A stretch of 64,000 bases of DNA from Rebecca billardiae RCC1528 (GCA_965240325.2 OZ251246.1:310001-374000); one strand, 5' to 3'; positions 30,706-43,784 are shown, counted from the first letter of the stretch. Notes: generated by a model from the sequence alone, not told the origin. A program made the numbers and translations.

Positions 30706-30792
30706 CGCCGCAATCAGGCCATGAGTGATTGGAGTGATGAACAGTGGCCGTCCGGCCGTCCGGCACTTCTGAAGCCGTCCCATGCGCAATCC
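30706..30792. promoter_or_regulatory. Very short divergent promoter, carrier and LRR genes
   Basis: The carrier start at 30705 and the LRR start at 30793 are 87 bp apart. An earlier in-frame LRR ATG at 30721 would leave only 15 bp. The 5' untranslated regions probably overlap. Confidence 0.45.
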
Positions 30793-32789
30793 ATGATGGC
30801 GGCGAACCACCCGCCGAAGCGCCAGCGGACGTCGGCCGCGGCGCCCGCGGCCGCGGCGGCGAGCGAGGGCGCGGCGGAGGCGGAGGAGGACGACGAGGCG
30901 ATCGCGAGCGTGCTCACGCTGCTCGAGCTCTGCGCCCGCGACCTCGCCGCGCGCCTAGACGAGCTGCCGCCGGCGCGCGTGCGCTCGCTGCCCGAGCGCG
31001 CGCGCGCGCGCGTGCTCGCGCACGCGGTGCGCGCGCGCTCGCTGCGCGAGGCGCACCTGCCGCTCTTCCTGCCGGCGTCCGAGCTCGTCCTCGCCGGCGC
31101 CGACGTGCACGACGCCGGCGTGCTCACCGTCGCCAGGGCGTGCGGCGTCTCGCTCACGGCCCTCGACGTGACCAGCTGCGTACGCGTGCACGACCGCGCG
31201 GTCTCTGAATTAGCGCGGCGGTGCCCGCGGCTGCGCTCGCTCGCGGCGGCGCAGTGCCGGCTCACCGACGCCACGCCGCTCGCCCTCGCCGCCTGCTGCC
31301 CCGCGCTCGACGCGCTCGACCTCAGCTGGAACGGTACTGGCATTACTGACGTGGGTATCCTCGCGCTCGCGCGCGGCTGCGGACGGCTGCGCACGGTCGG
31401 CCTCGCGGCGTCGCGCGTGAGCGACGCGGGGCTCGACGCGCTCGCGACGGCGTGCGCCGGCCTCGTCGAGCTCGACGTGCGCCAGTGCGCCGCGCTCACC
31501 GAGGCGGGCCTCTGCCGCGCGCTCAGCCGGTGCGCGCACCTCGCGCGCGCGCCGCTCAGCGCGTTTAGTCAACTGAGTGACCTGAGCGTGGCGAGTCTCG
31601 TGGCGGGCTGCCCGCGGCTGCGCGAGGTGGACGCGTCGATGTGCGCGTCGCTGAGCGACGTCGCGCTCGCGCTGCTCGCCGCGGGGCTCCCGGCCCTCCA
31701 GCGCCTCGACGCCTTCGGCGCGCCCAAGCTGCAGAGCCCTCATATTGCTTCGCCGTCGCTCCGATATTTGAACCTGTCCGGGTGCCGCGCGCTGAGCGCG
31801 CCCCGGATCTTGTGCCCCGCGCTGGCGGACGCGCGCTTTCGGAACTGCCGCGAGCTCGGCGTGCCCACCCTCGCCGAGCTCTGCGCGACCTGCGCCGCGC
31901 TGCGCGCCCTCGACGCCTCCGGCTGCCAGCGCGTGGGTCAACTGTCGCTCGCATCCGCAGGCCTGCAGGTGAGCACGCGGCACGCGGCGGCGCGCGTTGC
32001 GCGCGGTGACGCGCGCGGGGATGGGCGGGCGCGCGGCGCGGTGGGGAGGCGGGCCGGGCGGGGTCTCTGCGCGCGCGGCGGCGCGCCCCGACGTGGCTGC
32101 GGCTCGGCGCGCGACGCGCGCTGCGAGCCTCGTGCTCAGGCGCGCCGCCTGCGCGCCGCGGGCTGCGGACCCGCCACCGCCCCGCCGCCCGCCCGCCCGC
32201 CCGCCCGCCACCGCCGCGATCGCCGCCGCCCGCCGCGCAGGTGCTGTCGCTGAGCGGCTGCGCCAAGCTGTCCTCGCTCAGCCTGCGCTGCCCGCGGCTG
32301 CGCACGCTGCGCCTGATTGGCTGCTCGGCGCTCTCAGACGCGGAGCTCAGCACCGGACTTTCCGGCTGCCCGGACTTGACGAAACTGGACGTGTCGGGCT
32401 GCGGGCTCCTCAGCGCGCCGCGCGTGCCGACGCGCGCGCTGCGCGAGCTGCGCATCCGGACGGACTCGGCGACGGGGCCGGCGGCGGTGCCGCCGGAGGC
32501 GTGGGCTGGCTGCTGGGACGGCGGCACGGCCGCCGGCGCACCGCGCGGCGCCGAGCCGGTGGCGCTGCGCGCACTCGTGTGCGCGGCCGGCCCAGCAAAT
32601 GGCTCGCTCGGGACGAGTGTGCTGGGGTTGGCTAGGGCGTTGCCGGGGCTGCGCCGGCTGGATCTCGTGCGGCAGGTGGTCGTGGGCTCGGCGGCGGGCG
32701 GCGGCCCCGGCTCGAGCAGGCTGAGTGGCAGCAGCGGTGGCGGCGGCAGCGGCGGCGGCCCGAGCGCTAGCGGCGGGCGAAGGAGCGGC

Positions 32790-32844
<55 letters not shown>

Positions 32845-35631
32845 TGAGCGGCGGCGGCGGCGGTGACGACGATCGGAGCGGCGCGGGCGGCGCGGGTGGC
32901 GGCGCCAGCCGTGCAGCCGCCGCCGCCCATTCGAGCCACCACCACAGCGCGGCAGCCGCGGCGTGCGGCGCAAAGACGCACCTGGCGAGCTCGGCTCCGA
33001 CCGACGTTGCGAGGCCGGTGGCTGCGGCCGAGCTTGACGCGCGCTCGGCGGCTGCGGCCGAGGCCGGCGTGTCGGCGTCGGCTCTCCCCGACGGCTCGTC
33101 GAGCACGGCGCAGCAGCCGCGGGTGCTCAGCCGAGCGCGGGCCGCGGCGGCGAGCGGCGCAGCAGCGAACGGCGTGTGCGCGAGCGCGAGCGCGCGCGCG
33201 CGCGCGGCCGCGCCCGTCGGCAATGCATCAGCCGGAGTCACCGCTGCTGATTCAGCGGGTGGCGCCGACGGCTCGCCGCCGGCGCCGGAGGCGAGCGCAG
33301 CGCCTGCGGCCGAGCCGGCGCGGGCGGGGCTGGTGCAGCCGACGGGGCAGCCGTGTGCGCCGGCGCCGAGCTCCATCCTCTCCGTGCTCCTCGACTCGGC
33401 CGCGCCGGCCGGCGACTCGGCCGCGCCGCCGGCCGGCCAGCCGGCCGCGCCGGCCGCGCGGCGCGCACCCATCTTAGCGCCCGCGGCGGCGGACGAGCGC
33501 GGCGGCGCGGCGGCGCGGGCTGTGGACGGCGGCGCCGCCGAGCGCGCGGCGCAGCACGGCGCTCGCCTCCCGCCGCCGCTTCCGCGCGCCGTGCCCCAAC
33601 TCTCGCGCCTCGCGCTCGGCTGCTGCCGAGCTCTCACCGAGTCGTGTGTTGACTCGCTCGCCGGTGCGCTGAGCGCGCTGCCGCGCCTCACGTCGCTCGA
33701 CCTCTCGCGGATCTCGGTGGTGCGAGATCGTCATCTCCCGGCGATCTCGGCGGCGTGCCCCGCGCTGCTCGACCTCGACCTCTCGCACACGCCGCTCGAG
33801 CGGCCGGCCGTGGCCTCGCGCTCGCTGCGGCAGCTGCGGCTGCTCGGCTGCGAGCGGCTAAGCGCGCCAACTGTTAACTGCCCACGGCTCGAAACTGCAT
33901 GCCTGGACGCGTGCGAGCGAATACAGGCGCTGGAGCTCGAGAGCGGCGCGCTGCGCGCGCTGCGGCTGGCAGAGTGCCACGCGCTCTCGAGCTTGCGGCT
34001 GGCGTGTGCGCGCGTGCGCGAGCTCGCCCTCTACCGATGCGACTGTATGCGCGAGCGCGCGCCGCAGCGCGCGCACCGACGCGCGACCGCGCGCGCCACC
34101 GCGCGCGACACAGCGCGCGACACAGCGCGACAAGATCGCAACAGCCGGAAAGCGCGTGGCAGCCTGACAGCGCGCGGCAGCGCGCCCATGATCGGAACCC
34201 CACGTGCTCTGCCCGCTGGGGCCGCGCGCGGCGCCCGCCAAGCATGCCCGCCCTTGCGCGCGCGCGCGCGCGCGGCGCGCTCACAGCGCGCGGCGCGTGC
34301 CAAGCGCTCACCGCTGTGCGACCGGCCTGGGCCCCGCCGCCCCGCGCGCGCGGCGCGCGCGGCGCGCAGTGCCCGCGCCGGCGCTGGCCGAGGTCGTGGC
34401 CACGCTCCCCGCCCTGACCAGCCTCGACGCCACCGGCGCCAATTCCCTCCGCGCGCTCAGTCTCGCGAGCTCATCGCTCCGCACGCTCGAGCTCAGCTGG
34501 TGCGCCGCACTCACGAAGCTTGAGCTGCGCTGCGGCGCGCTCGCGCGCGTGCGCGCGTACGGCTGCAAGCAGCTCGGCGCGGTCGGCGGCGAGTGCGCGG
34601 CGCTCGAGGCGCTGGAGGTGCGCGCGGCACGCGCCTCGGCGCCGGCGGGGCATCACCTGCTCAACGTGCCGCACTGCGCGGCTGCGGCTGGCTGCGCTTA
34701 GCACGAGTGCGGACCACACCCGCTGTCATCTCGCCGTCATCTCGGCTGCTCCTAGGCGGCGCGCGCGCGCGCGCGCGCGCGCGCGGCGTGCGTGCGTGGA
34801 CGCGCGCGCCTGCGCCTGCCCTCAAGCAGCGCAAGGGCAGAGCGGGGCCCAGCGGCCATGCCGTCCCCCCCCGGGGGCCGCGGGCGTGGGCGTGGGGGGG
34901 CCGATGCCGTGGGCGCGCGCGCGCGCGCGCGCCGGCTGACACGTGCCTCTGCTGCCCCCGGCCCTGCCCTCTCGCGCGCCTGCGCACGCGCGCGCCTCTG
35001 TTTGCGGGGCGCTCCGCTGCGTCTGCGGTTCCGCGGGCCACGCGCACCCCTCGGCGGCATGCCTGGTGCCGCCGCGCCGCCTCCGGCGCTGCGTCGCGCG
35101 CGCACCGCGGCGCACTGCGCGCATCGGCGCAACCAACAGCTGCAGAAGTGCGTGTCGCTGGGCGACGAGGGCCTGCGCGCGCTGCTGCGCGCGATGCCGT
35201 CGGTGCGTGTGCTCAACCTGTCGGCGTGCACCGCGCTGCGCGAGCCGCGCGTCGACGCGCCCGCCGCCGAGGCACTTCATCTCTACAACTGCACCGGGCT
35301 GCGCGGCCTGGAGCTAGCGTGCCCGCGGCTGCGCACGCTCAACCTCACGTACTGCGCGCAGCTCGCGGAGGTGCGGCTGGGCGCGGAACCGCCCGCCCAG
35401 CTCGAGTCGGCGCTGCTCGTCGGCTGCGCCCGCCTGCCCGACGCGCCAGTGCACGCCCTAGTAAAGGCCGCGGCTGCGGGCGCGGACGCGCTCGCCGTCG
35501 TCGACCTGCGCGGCTGCGCGGCGCTCGGCGCGCCGACGCTCGAGGCAGTGACGGCGCACTGCCAGCGCGTGCTCGCGGCGGCGACGGCCGCCGCCGCCGC
35601 GGCGGTGGCGGCGTCCGAGTGGAGTCAGTAG
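30793..35631 (+). CDS. Leucine-rich-repeat protein of the FBXL/AMN1 type, four exons
   Basis: Exons: 30793-31968, 32241-34044, 34370-34617 and 35146-35631. All introns are GT-AG (272, 325 and 528 bp) and all phases match. The product has roughly 1240 residues. It starts with a basic patch (PPKRQRTS, a possible nuclear signal). Cysteine-containing LRRs of about 25 residues follow throughout, for example VSLTALDVTSCVRVHDRAVSELARRCPRLRSL and PRLTSLDLSRISVV. The repeats are broken by a polyglycine/low-complexity insert at 32700-33590, built around a (GGC)n run. This LRR type occurs in F-box substrate receptors and AMN1. I see only a weak F-box candidate (residues 35-75), so a role in ubiquitin ligase targeting is an inference. 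The C-terminus is Ala-rich ([17 protein letters not shown]). Confidence 0.75.
32789..32844. repeat. (GGC)n trinucleotide repeat in the LRR gene
   Basis: About 18 GGC units encoding polyglycine in exon 2 of the LRR gene. Confidence 0.9.
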
Positions 35632-36185
35632 GGACTCCGGAGGCGGTCCCAATCGCGGGTAAACAACTAATTATAAAAAAAGATGATGCCCGTTCATCCG
35701 TTGGCACGTGAAACAGACAAATTGCCGGTCGGGAGGTCGTACGGGTAGGTGGTGTTTGAGAACAAACTGCTCCGTCAAGTTGATAGGTAACGGTGATTAA
35801 ACAGCCAATACTCATCGGCTCCATAACCGCATCACATCAGTACAGCAGTAGTACAAGCGAGTCCTAGACACCACAATCTGGGTAAAACCATCGCTATCTC
35901 CGGCTGAGCTTGACGACTCGAGTACATAGTATTCATCAATCGCCAACCGAAACGGGGTACGGGATTGCGAGTAAGCGGTTGCACTGATGCCCCGATATCT
36001 GGAGATTCGCATCGAGCCCGCAGCCGCGCAAACGCCGTATCTCGCGTCAGGGTCACGAGTCTCCCTTGGCGCCAATCCCGCGCCCCCCCCCCCCCGGCCC
36101 GGAGTACCAACAGGCTTCGACGCACCCCGAGCCGCGGTGCCCCGGGTCGCCCACGTGAGCACAGCCGCTCGGTCGCGCGGGCAGC
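35632..36185. other. Intergenic with poly-C run
   Basis: No gene supported. AT-richer to about 36050, then GC-rich with a C10 homopolymer at about 36085-36097, then the promoter region of the HAD gene. Confidence 0.45.
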
Positions 36186-37559
36186 ATGGCGCAGCAGCCG
36201 CAGCCGGTGCGCGTCATCTTCCTCGACATCGACGGCGTCATCTGCTGCAACGCCTACGGCCGCCTCGAGGACTCGAAGCTCGAGATCCTCCGCTCGGTCG
36301 CGCAGAAGACCGGCGCGAAGATTGTGCTCTCGACCGATTGGCGCCGCGTGCCGCAGCTCAAGCAGCAGGTGATCCAGACGCTGAAGAACTACGGGATGAC
36401 GACGATCGGCGCGACCCCGTGCCGCCCCAACTGGCTCGCCGTCCGCCCCGAGGAGATCACCTCCTGGCTCAAGAGCTATCACTCGGCGCCGAATGCTCAC
36501 GAGAAGGGACCGATCCACCACTGGGTCGCGATCGACGACAGGCCGCTGCTGCAGGAGCAGGGCGGCGACGAGCTGCGCGGGCACTTTGTGCGCACGAAGC
36601 TCGCCGTCGGCATCACCGACCGCGTCGCGCAGCGCATGATCGAGATCCTCACCGGCCAGGACGCCGGCGACTCCTCCCCTGGCGGCACTGTGCGCGCACG
36701 GCGCGCGCGAGCGCGCGCGCGCACGCGACCGACCGACGGACCCGAAAGCGGAGCGGCGCGCGCGCGGCGTGCTTCGTGCGTGCGCGCGCGTGTGTCGCGG
36801 GCCTCCCTCCGCCCCGATCGGCCCTCTCTCGCGTGCGCGCGCGTGCTCATTCCTGACCGCCGCCGCGCCGCGCCGCCCGCGCCGTGCGCGCGCCGCCTGC
36901 TCCGCCCTTAGCTGCTTGGCCGAACCAACTTCAACACGACCGATCCGGCCCCCTCGCTGCACACGCCGCCGGCCGCGCGGCTGACGAGCACGATCGGCGC
37001 GACGCCCTCCCCGCCGATGGGCGGCGCGCGCTCGGCGTACAGCTCGACGATGGGCGGTTACTCGACGCCGCCGCCGCCGGACATGCTGAGTGGGGCCGGC
37101 GCCGGCGCCGGCGCCGGCGCCGGCCCCGGCGAGAGCGTCGGGCACCTCGGCTCGTACAAGCCGGCCGGCGTGGGCGCGACGCGATCGTACGCACTCGGCC
37201 GCACGCCGCCCGCGGCCTTCAGCTCGACGCCCGCCGGCGCGGCGAGCGTCAACGCGAAGCGGCCCGGCGTGGTGGGTACGCCGCAAGCCGGCCGCCCCGG
37301 CGCCGCGGGCTCGCCCTCGTCTGGGCGCGGCGTCGGCACCCCGCCCGGCGGCCGCTCGGCTTCGGTCGGTCGGTCGCCGGCGCACGTGAGCTCGGCGGTG
37401 CACGGGCAGTGGTACAACACGCACCGCAACGCCGCCAGCCCGCTTGGCGCGGGTGGCGGCGCCGGCGCGTACGGCGCGCGCGGCGGCACGCTCGCTTCAT
37501 CCTATGCTGGGGGGGGCGGCGGCATGGCGGCGGGCTCGCGCCCGCGCTATGCGCACTGA
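36186..37559 (+). CDS. HAD-fold hydrolase-like protein (SAK/RNA-repair-associated type) with Gly/Ser/Pro-rich tail
   Basis: Two exons, 36186-36689 and 36912-37559, with a 222-bp GT-AG intron ending in CTTAG; 383 residues. The first 165 residues are a compact HAD domain. VIFLDIDGVICCNAY is motif I (DxD). AKIVLSTDWRRVPQLKQQ supplies motif II (Thr in STDWR). PEEITSWLKSYH and HHWVAIDDRPLL give the last acidic motif (DD), and VRTKLAVGITDRVAQ follows. This set matches the small HAD domains linked to Swiss-army-knife RNA repair systems. A phosphatase on RNA ends or nucleotides is a guess. The tail (170-383) is low complexity and disordered, with a GAGAGAGAGAG repeat from a GGCGCC minisatellite at 37096-37125. 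Confidence 0.75.
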
Positions 37560-38553
37560 GCTGAGGTGCTGCATCAGCCAGCATGCACATTCGCGCGCTG
37601 CCGCCGTGAGGCGCGCAGCGCGCGCGCGCGGGCGCGCGCGCCGGCCGCACGCCTTGCGCCCGGCGCGGCGCCGGCGCGTGGCGGGGCGCGCAGGTTGGCG
37701 GTGTGTGCGCGCGCCGGCTTGCGGCTGGCGCGCCGCGCGCCCGACCTCGTGCCCACGCGACAGCATGCCGCGCGCACGCGCGGAACCGGCAGGCCCCCGC
37801 CACCCCAGCGGCGCGCGCGGGCGCGCGCGGCGGACGCGGTGACGCGTCCGCCGGCGCGCTCGGCGGCGGGCGGGGCCGGCCGACTCGTCGCGCCGTGCAC
37901 TCGAGCGGGCGCGCGCGAGAGCGCGCGCTCGGCCCGAGGGTGCCGCGGCTGCCTCGGTTGCAGTCGCCGGCAGCCGGGCGCCCGGCCCCGGTCGGCGCGC
38001 ACGACGGCGATGAGCGATCACACCATCAGGCAGCACCGTTGCTGCCGTGCTGCTGGGACGGCGCTGCAGGCCGCCGCGCGGCTTCGCGCGCCGCCAGCGT
38101 CGACGGTGGCACACCACCACGCGTGAGCGAATGGGTGCCACCGAGCCGCGACTGTCTGAAACCGCAACTGTCCGAAGTGACTGAGCACTCCGAGCGGACC
38201 CGCGGCGCGACGCGGCGAGGCCGTCCCGTCCCCGTGACGGCCTTCCCGGCGGCCTTCCGCAACATGAGTCAGTCACCACCGTCCGTCATCAGTGGCACTG
38301 GCGAGTCAATCGGACACGATTCAGCGGGTACGACGTGTAGGGCCGATCAAGTCGTCGTAATCCCGGTGATGATGAGCTTTTTAGTACTTTTTAGCATCAG
38401 TGAGCTTTGACTCAGCTTTCCAGACTCAACGGCGGGAGTCGTCATGATTGTAACAGCAGATTCGTCAGCGGTTCCATCGCGTCAAACATTTGTTTTCGCC
38501 TGCTTCTTGCCTTTCTTCCGTCAAAATTGCATGGACTCGTTCGGAAAAGAAGT
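37560..38553. other. GC-rich intergenic, no supported gene
   Basis: Very GC-rich CGCGCG stretches to about 38000 are open in all frames without motifs. AT-richer sequence follows after 38260. Confidence 0.4.
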
Positions 38554-39144
38554 ATGGAGCGCTCGTTGGAACTTATTGAGCCCGGTTTGGCGCCCACGCG
38601 GCGAGGGCGACGACGGGCGTACACGGGGCCCGCGGCGGCGGGAAGCGCACGGGCGTGGCCGAGAACGGCACGGCCCGGACGCCTCTTGCCAGCTGCGGAC
38701 GCGCACCGCGCCTCCTCCTCGCACCCTAATTCAAGTTCCATGGCTGTGTCAAGGTTCGGCTTGCGACATCACCGCTGGTGCTTGCAAGAAGGTACACGAG
38801 TTGGTCGAACTCCCGCGCGCCCGCTCTGCGCTTGTCGACGCCCTCTGAAGGCGACTCGGGGGGCATGCGGGGCAGTGGAATGCAGTGGGTCGGCACTTTG
38901 ACCCTCAGTCGTCCAGCGCGCAGGGCACGTGCACGGCTCGGCGAGTAGCGCGGATGAGTGGTGCCGCCGGCATGGCCCGGTAATGCGGTCGCGACATGTC
39001 TGCCTGGTCTACCCAAGGCCTGCCGCACCACGAAGCGAGCGCTCAGGAGCGTGTGCCGAGCGTGCCAGCCCTGCCGATGGGGCACTTCGCCGGGAAATGC
39101 GGGGTCAAGTTCCACCGCGGCTCAAGTTCCAACGAGCGCTCCAT
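38554..39144. repeat. Pair of 21-bp perfect inverted repeats 550 bp apart
   Basis: ATGGAGCGCTCGTTGGAACTT at 38554-38574 is repeated as its exact complement at 39124-39144. AATTGCA lies outside both (38525-38531; complement at 39168-39174). This could be the subterminal region of another TIR element, but true ends and a target duplication were not identified. Confidence 0.5.
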
Positions 39145-39545
39145 TCTGCGCGCTTCTGGCTCGATCTGCAATTGGCCATAATTGAAATTGCCGACCGCTG
39201 GGCGCTGGCGCTGGGTGTGACAGCGTGGCCTCGCGGTCGCCTGGGTGTGAGCCAGTGGCTCAAAGGCTCACCGCATCGGACGACACGGTCCCGACTGGCT
39301 GAGCGACGGCAGAGACCCTGCGCCAAGCAGCGGCTCTTCCGCGCAGCATCCTTCCCCGCATGCTGCCCACCTTCTCCCCTTGGCCGCGCACCCCTCGCCG
39401 GAGACCGTCATTGACTGAACTGTTGACTGCCAGCGTGACACAAATCACAATCTCCGCCCTCCGCCCGGGCGCGGGGCGGGCGCGCGCGAGACAGGCCGGC
39501 GCAGCGGCCATCGGCCGAGGCGTCAGCCCGAGTGAGTGAGACAAG
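39145..39545. other. Intergenic 3' of histone H4
   Basis: No gene supported. GTGAGCCAGTGGCTC (39246-39260) is a short hairpin. Confidence 0.35.
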
Positions 39546-39561
39546 GGTGTCGAGAGACACC
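39546..39561 (-). terminator. Candidate histone 3' stem-loop
   Basis: On the minus strand, 26 bases after the H4 stop codon, lies GGTGTC-TCTC-GACACC: a 6-bp stem with a 4-base loop, starting GG and ending CC. Its size, position and end bases match the stem-loop bound by SLBP in non-polyadenylated histone mRNAs, although the loop is TCTC rather than the animal TTTC/TTCA type. Confidence 0.55.
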
Positions 39562-39587
39562 AGAGTGTTTTTCTTGGGTGACGGTGT

Positions 39588-41147
<1,560 letters not shown>

Positions 41148-43577
41148 ATGCCGCCGCGCAAGACGCCCTCGTTCTCCCTGCCCGGCGCCGGCGCGGACGA
41201 CGCGGCGGCTGCGGACGGCGCGCACGAGCGCGCCGAGTTTGCCTCGCTGCCGAGCTCGGTGAGCGGCGAGCGCGAGGCGCGCGCCGACGGCGCGGCGGAG
41301 CTGTCCGCCGCGTTCGGCACCAGCGGCGAGTTCGACGCGCGCGAGATGCTCGACGCGGTCACCGCGCTCCGCGAGAGGCTTGAGAATTCTCGGCGGAAGC
41401 TGACCAAGGCTCGCGACGTGAACGCGAGCCTGATCAAGGAGAACGCGAAGCTCGAGTCGGAGCTGGAGGAGCAGATGACGCTGGTCGCGCGCCTCGAGCG
41501 CCGCCCCATCCGCGGCGGCGCCTCCGGCGGCGGCCCCGCCGTGCCGAGCGCGCCGCCGGGCGTACAGCTGCTCGCGAACGACGACGACGTCGCGCTCGCC
41601 GACTTTGACGACGAGCTCGACATCGTTGACGAAACCGGCGGCGGCGGGCGCGAGCGCGGGTGGCTGGGCGCGCTGCGCAGCCTCGCCAAGCGCGCGCGGC
41701 GCGGCGCGCGCAAGCTCGAGGCGCGCCTCGTGCGCGCGCTGCCGATCACGCGCGACGTGCAATTACTGACGACGCGCTATGGCGCGAGCATGTCCGTTTA
41801 TTTTTCTTTTTGTGCGTGGCTCGAGCTGACGCAGCTGGCGCAGCTGCTCGTGATGTGCCCGCTGCTGCTCAAGCACGTCGTCGACGCGGCGGCGGGCTCG
41901 CTGCCCGCCTCCGCGCAGTACGCCGGCCTCGGCTTCACCTGGCCCGTCCATTACTCATCATTTACCCGCGCGGATGGCGCGCTCTATTCGGCCGCGCTCG
42001 CAGGCAGCGTCGTGCTCGTCGTCGTCTCGTCGGCGCGCAAGTACGTCGCGGAGCGGCGCGCGGCGCAGTACATCGAGGTGTACGGGCTCGGCGCGGACCG
42101 GATGAAGTTCGCGCGCACCGTCATGTCCGGCTGGGACCTCGGCGTCGACTCGGACATCGCCCAGTGGGAGCATCAGGCGGATTTTGCCGACCGGCTGCGG
42201 CTTCTGGTGGCGGAGTCGGAGCGAGCGGAGCGCATCGCCGCGCGCTCGGCGGGCGAGCGGAACATGCTCCGCGCGCGGCGGCTCGTGGGCATCCTGCTCT
42301 CCGCGGCGTTCACCGGCGCCTCCTGGGCCGCGATCATCTCGCTCCAGCTCAACGGCCGCGCGATCAGCGCCGGACTCGAGGGCCTCGGCACCGGACTTTC
42401 GGTGCTCGCCGACTTCGCCGTGCCGGTCGCCGTCTCCGCCGTCAACGTGTCGCTGCCGCCGTTCGCGATGCTCGTGACGCGCTTCGAGCGGTGCGTCGGG
42501 CGCGGCGCACCGCGAACACGCTCGCATGTCGCCGCCGTGCCACGCGCTGCGTGCTGTGCGCCGCCGGCGACGCGCCAAGCGCTGCGCAGCGCGCGCCGCG
42601 CGCCAACGCCGTGCGCTCATGCGCGCGTCCGGTGTCGCGCGCCCGCGCCGCGGCCTCGCAGCTGGGACAACCCGGCGACGGCGCTGCGGCTGCAGGTCTT
42701 CCGGCTGTACGCGGGCAAGGTGCTCAACCTGCTGATCAACGTCGCCGGCTACGGGATCCTGGTGGCGAGCCAGGCGGCGCAGACGCCCGGCTCGCTCACG
42801 CTCGGCGGCGGTCTGGAGGTGAGTTTAGTCGAGCCGAGTACTGAGCGGTACGGCTGTGTGGAGAACCAGGTGGGCGCGTCGCTGCTCTTCTTCGTCGGCG
42901 TCGAGTTCGTCGTGGACAAGGCCGTGTCGATCGGCAAGGCGCTCGCGCGCCGGTACGCGCTCCCCCGGATCACCGGCGCGCCGTGGTCGCGCGAGCCTTT
43001 TCCGATCGCGCAGAAAGTCATCAATTTGATTTATTTCCAGGCGCTGCTGTGGCTCTGCCTGCCATACTTTCCGTTCGTCGCACTCGTCGGGCCGCTCGCG
43101 CTGCACGCGACGTTCAAGTTCGACGCGGAGCTGCTCCGCCGCGCGATGGCGAAGCCTTCGGAGGCGTGGTCGGCCGACGCCGTCGGCGCGTTTTTCTTCC
43201 GGCTCTATTTTCTGACGCTCGGCGTGGCGCTCGCGTGGGTGGGCTTCTTTCTTCGCGCAAGCCTCGCGCACACGTGCGGCCCTCACGTAGGGCTCGCGGA
43301 CGCGTGGAGCGCGATCGAGGCGTACCTGAACGCCATCCCGCTGCTCTCGGACATCTACGCGCTGCTCATCAACGCGCTGCTGCTCTGGGTCGTGATCGCG
43401 ATCTTCTGGGTGCGCGGCTCCACACGGGAGTCGCTCACCGAGACGCTGCAGGAGTATGCGGACGTGCGCGTGTCGCAGCTGACGCAGCAGTACCGCATGC
43501 TCGACGCGCGCGCGCGGCAGCAGGAGCGGCAGCTCGCGCTGTACAAGCGGCAGGCGCTCGGCACGAAGCGAAGATAG
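41148..43577 (+). CDS. Transmembrane channel-like (TMC) family protein
   Basis: Two exons, 41148-42490 and 42662-43577, with a 171-bp GT-AG intron whose phase restores RFERWDNPATALRLQ; 752 residues. The N-terminal 200 residues are soluble, with a coiled coil (LRERLENSRRKLTKARDVNASLIKEN) and an acidic patch. About ten membrane helices follow. Two stretches match the TMC core. YGCVENQVGASLLFFVGVEFVVD corresponds to the CWExxVGQ signature, and EPFPIAQKVINLIYFQALLWLCLPYFP to the conserved segment just after it; FKFDAELLRRAMAKPSEAW also fits. TMC proteins form dimeric pores related to TMEM16/OSCA and act in mechanical or ionic sensing at membranes. Its function in a microalga is unknown. It ends with a second coiled coil. 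The start at MPPRKTPSF is preferred over the open frame upstream. Confidence 0.85.
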   Translation: MPPRKTPSFSLPGAGADDAAAADGAHERAEFASLPSSVSGEREARADGAAELSAAFGTSGEFDAREMLDAVTALRERLENSRRKLTKARDVNASLIKENAKLESELEEQMTLVARLERRPIRGGASGGGPAVPSAPPGVQLLANDDDVALADFDDELDIVDETGGGGRERGWLGALRSLAKRARRGARKLEARLVRALPITRDVQLLTTRYGASMSVYFSFCAWLELTQLAQLLVMCPLLLKHVVDAAAGSLPASAQYAGLGFTWPVHYSSFTRADGALYSAALAGSVVLVVVSSARKYVAERRAAQYIEVYGLGADRMKFARTVMSGWDLGVDSDIAQWEHQADFADRLRLLVAESERAERIAARSAGERNMLRARRLVGILLSAAFTGASWAAIISLQLNGRAISAGLEGLGTGLSVLADFAVPVAVSAVNVSLPPFAMLVTRFERCVGRGAPRTRSHVAAVPRAACCAPPATRQALRSARRAPTPCAHARVRCRAPAPRPRSWDNPATALRLQVFRLYAGKVLNLLINVAGYGILVASQAAQTPGSLTLGGGLEVSLVEPSTERYGCVENQVGASLLFFVGVEFVVDKAVSIGKALARRYALPRITGAPWSREPFPIAQKVINLIYFQALLWLCLPYFPFVALVGPLALHATFKFDAELLRRAMAKPSEAWSADAVGAFFFRLYFLTLGVALAWVGFFLRASLAHTCGPHVGLADAWSAIEAYLNAIPLLSDIYALLINALLLWVVIAIFWVRGSTRESLTETLQEYADVRVSQLTQQYRMLDARARQQERQLALYKRQALGTKRR
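42491..42661 (+). other. Intron of the TMC gene
   Basis: The donor is GTGCGTCG and the acceptor CCTCGCAG. It is also open, but its reading (CAPPATRQALRSARRAP and so on) is low complexity and breaks the conserved TMC block. Confidence 0.75.
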
Positions 43578-43784
43578 CACGGACCGGCGCGCGACAATGG
43601 CTGCCGTGTCCGTGAGCTCAGCACTCCGCCCGCCTCCGCGCTGCCCATCAGGCATCACGGCTCCGGCTTCGGTTGACCCCTGCCAGTCCGGTCATAGAAA
43701 CCGGGCGTACCGAAAATGAAAACGACCTTCGCGAGGTCGCACGGAGGCGGAGCTGCGCCCTCGTGCCTGTGTCTTTAAATCATA
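43578..43784. other. Intergenic
   Basis: No gene supported. GTGTCTTTAAATCATAGAATT (43770-43790) resembles GTGTATTTAAATCATACAATT at 60961-60981. Confidence 0.35.

Noticed and set aside
31565-33691. 708-codon minus-strand open frame over the LRR gene
   Set aside because: Antisense shadow; no LRR or other motif, and the plus strand carries regular LRRs.
34740-35140. Extra exon between LRR exons 3 and 4
   Set aside because: Open but consists of CGCGCG low complexity; the exon junction 34617/35146 already joins LRRs in phase.
42491-42661. Continuous TMC reading through this segment
   Set aside because: The frame is open, but reading through inserts low-complexity sequence in a conserved block; splicing restores the family pattern with correct phase.
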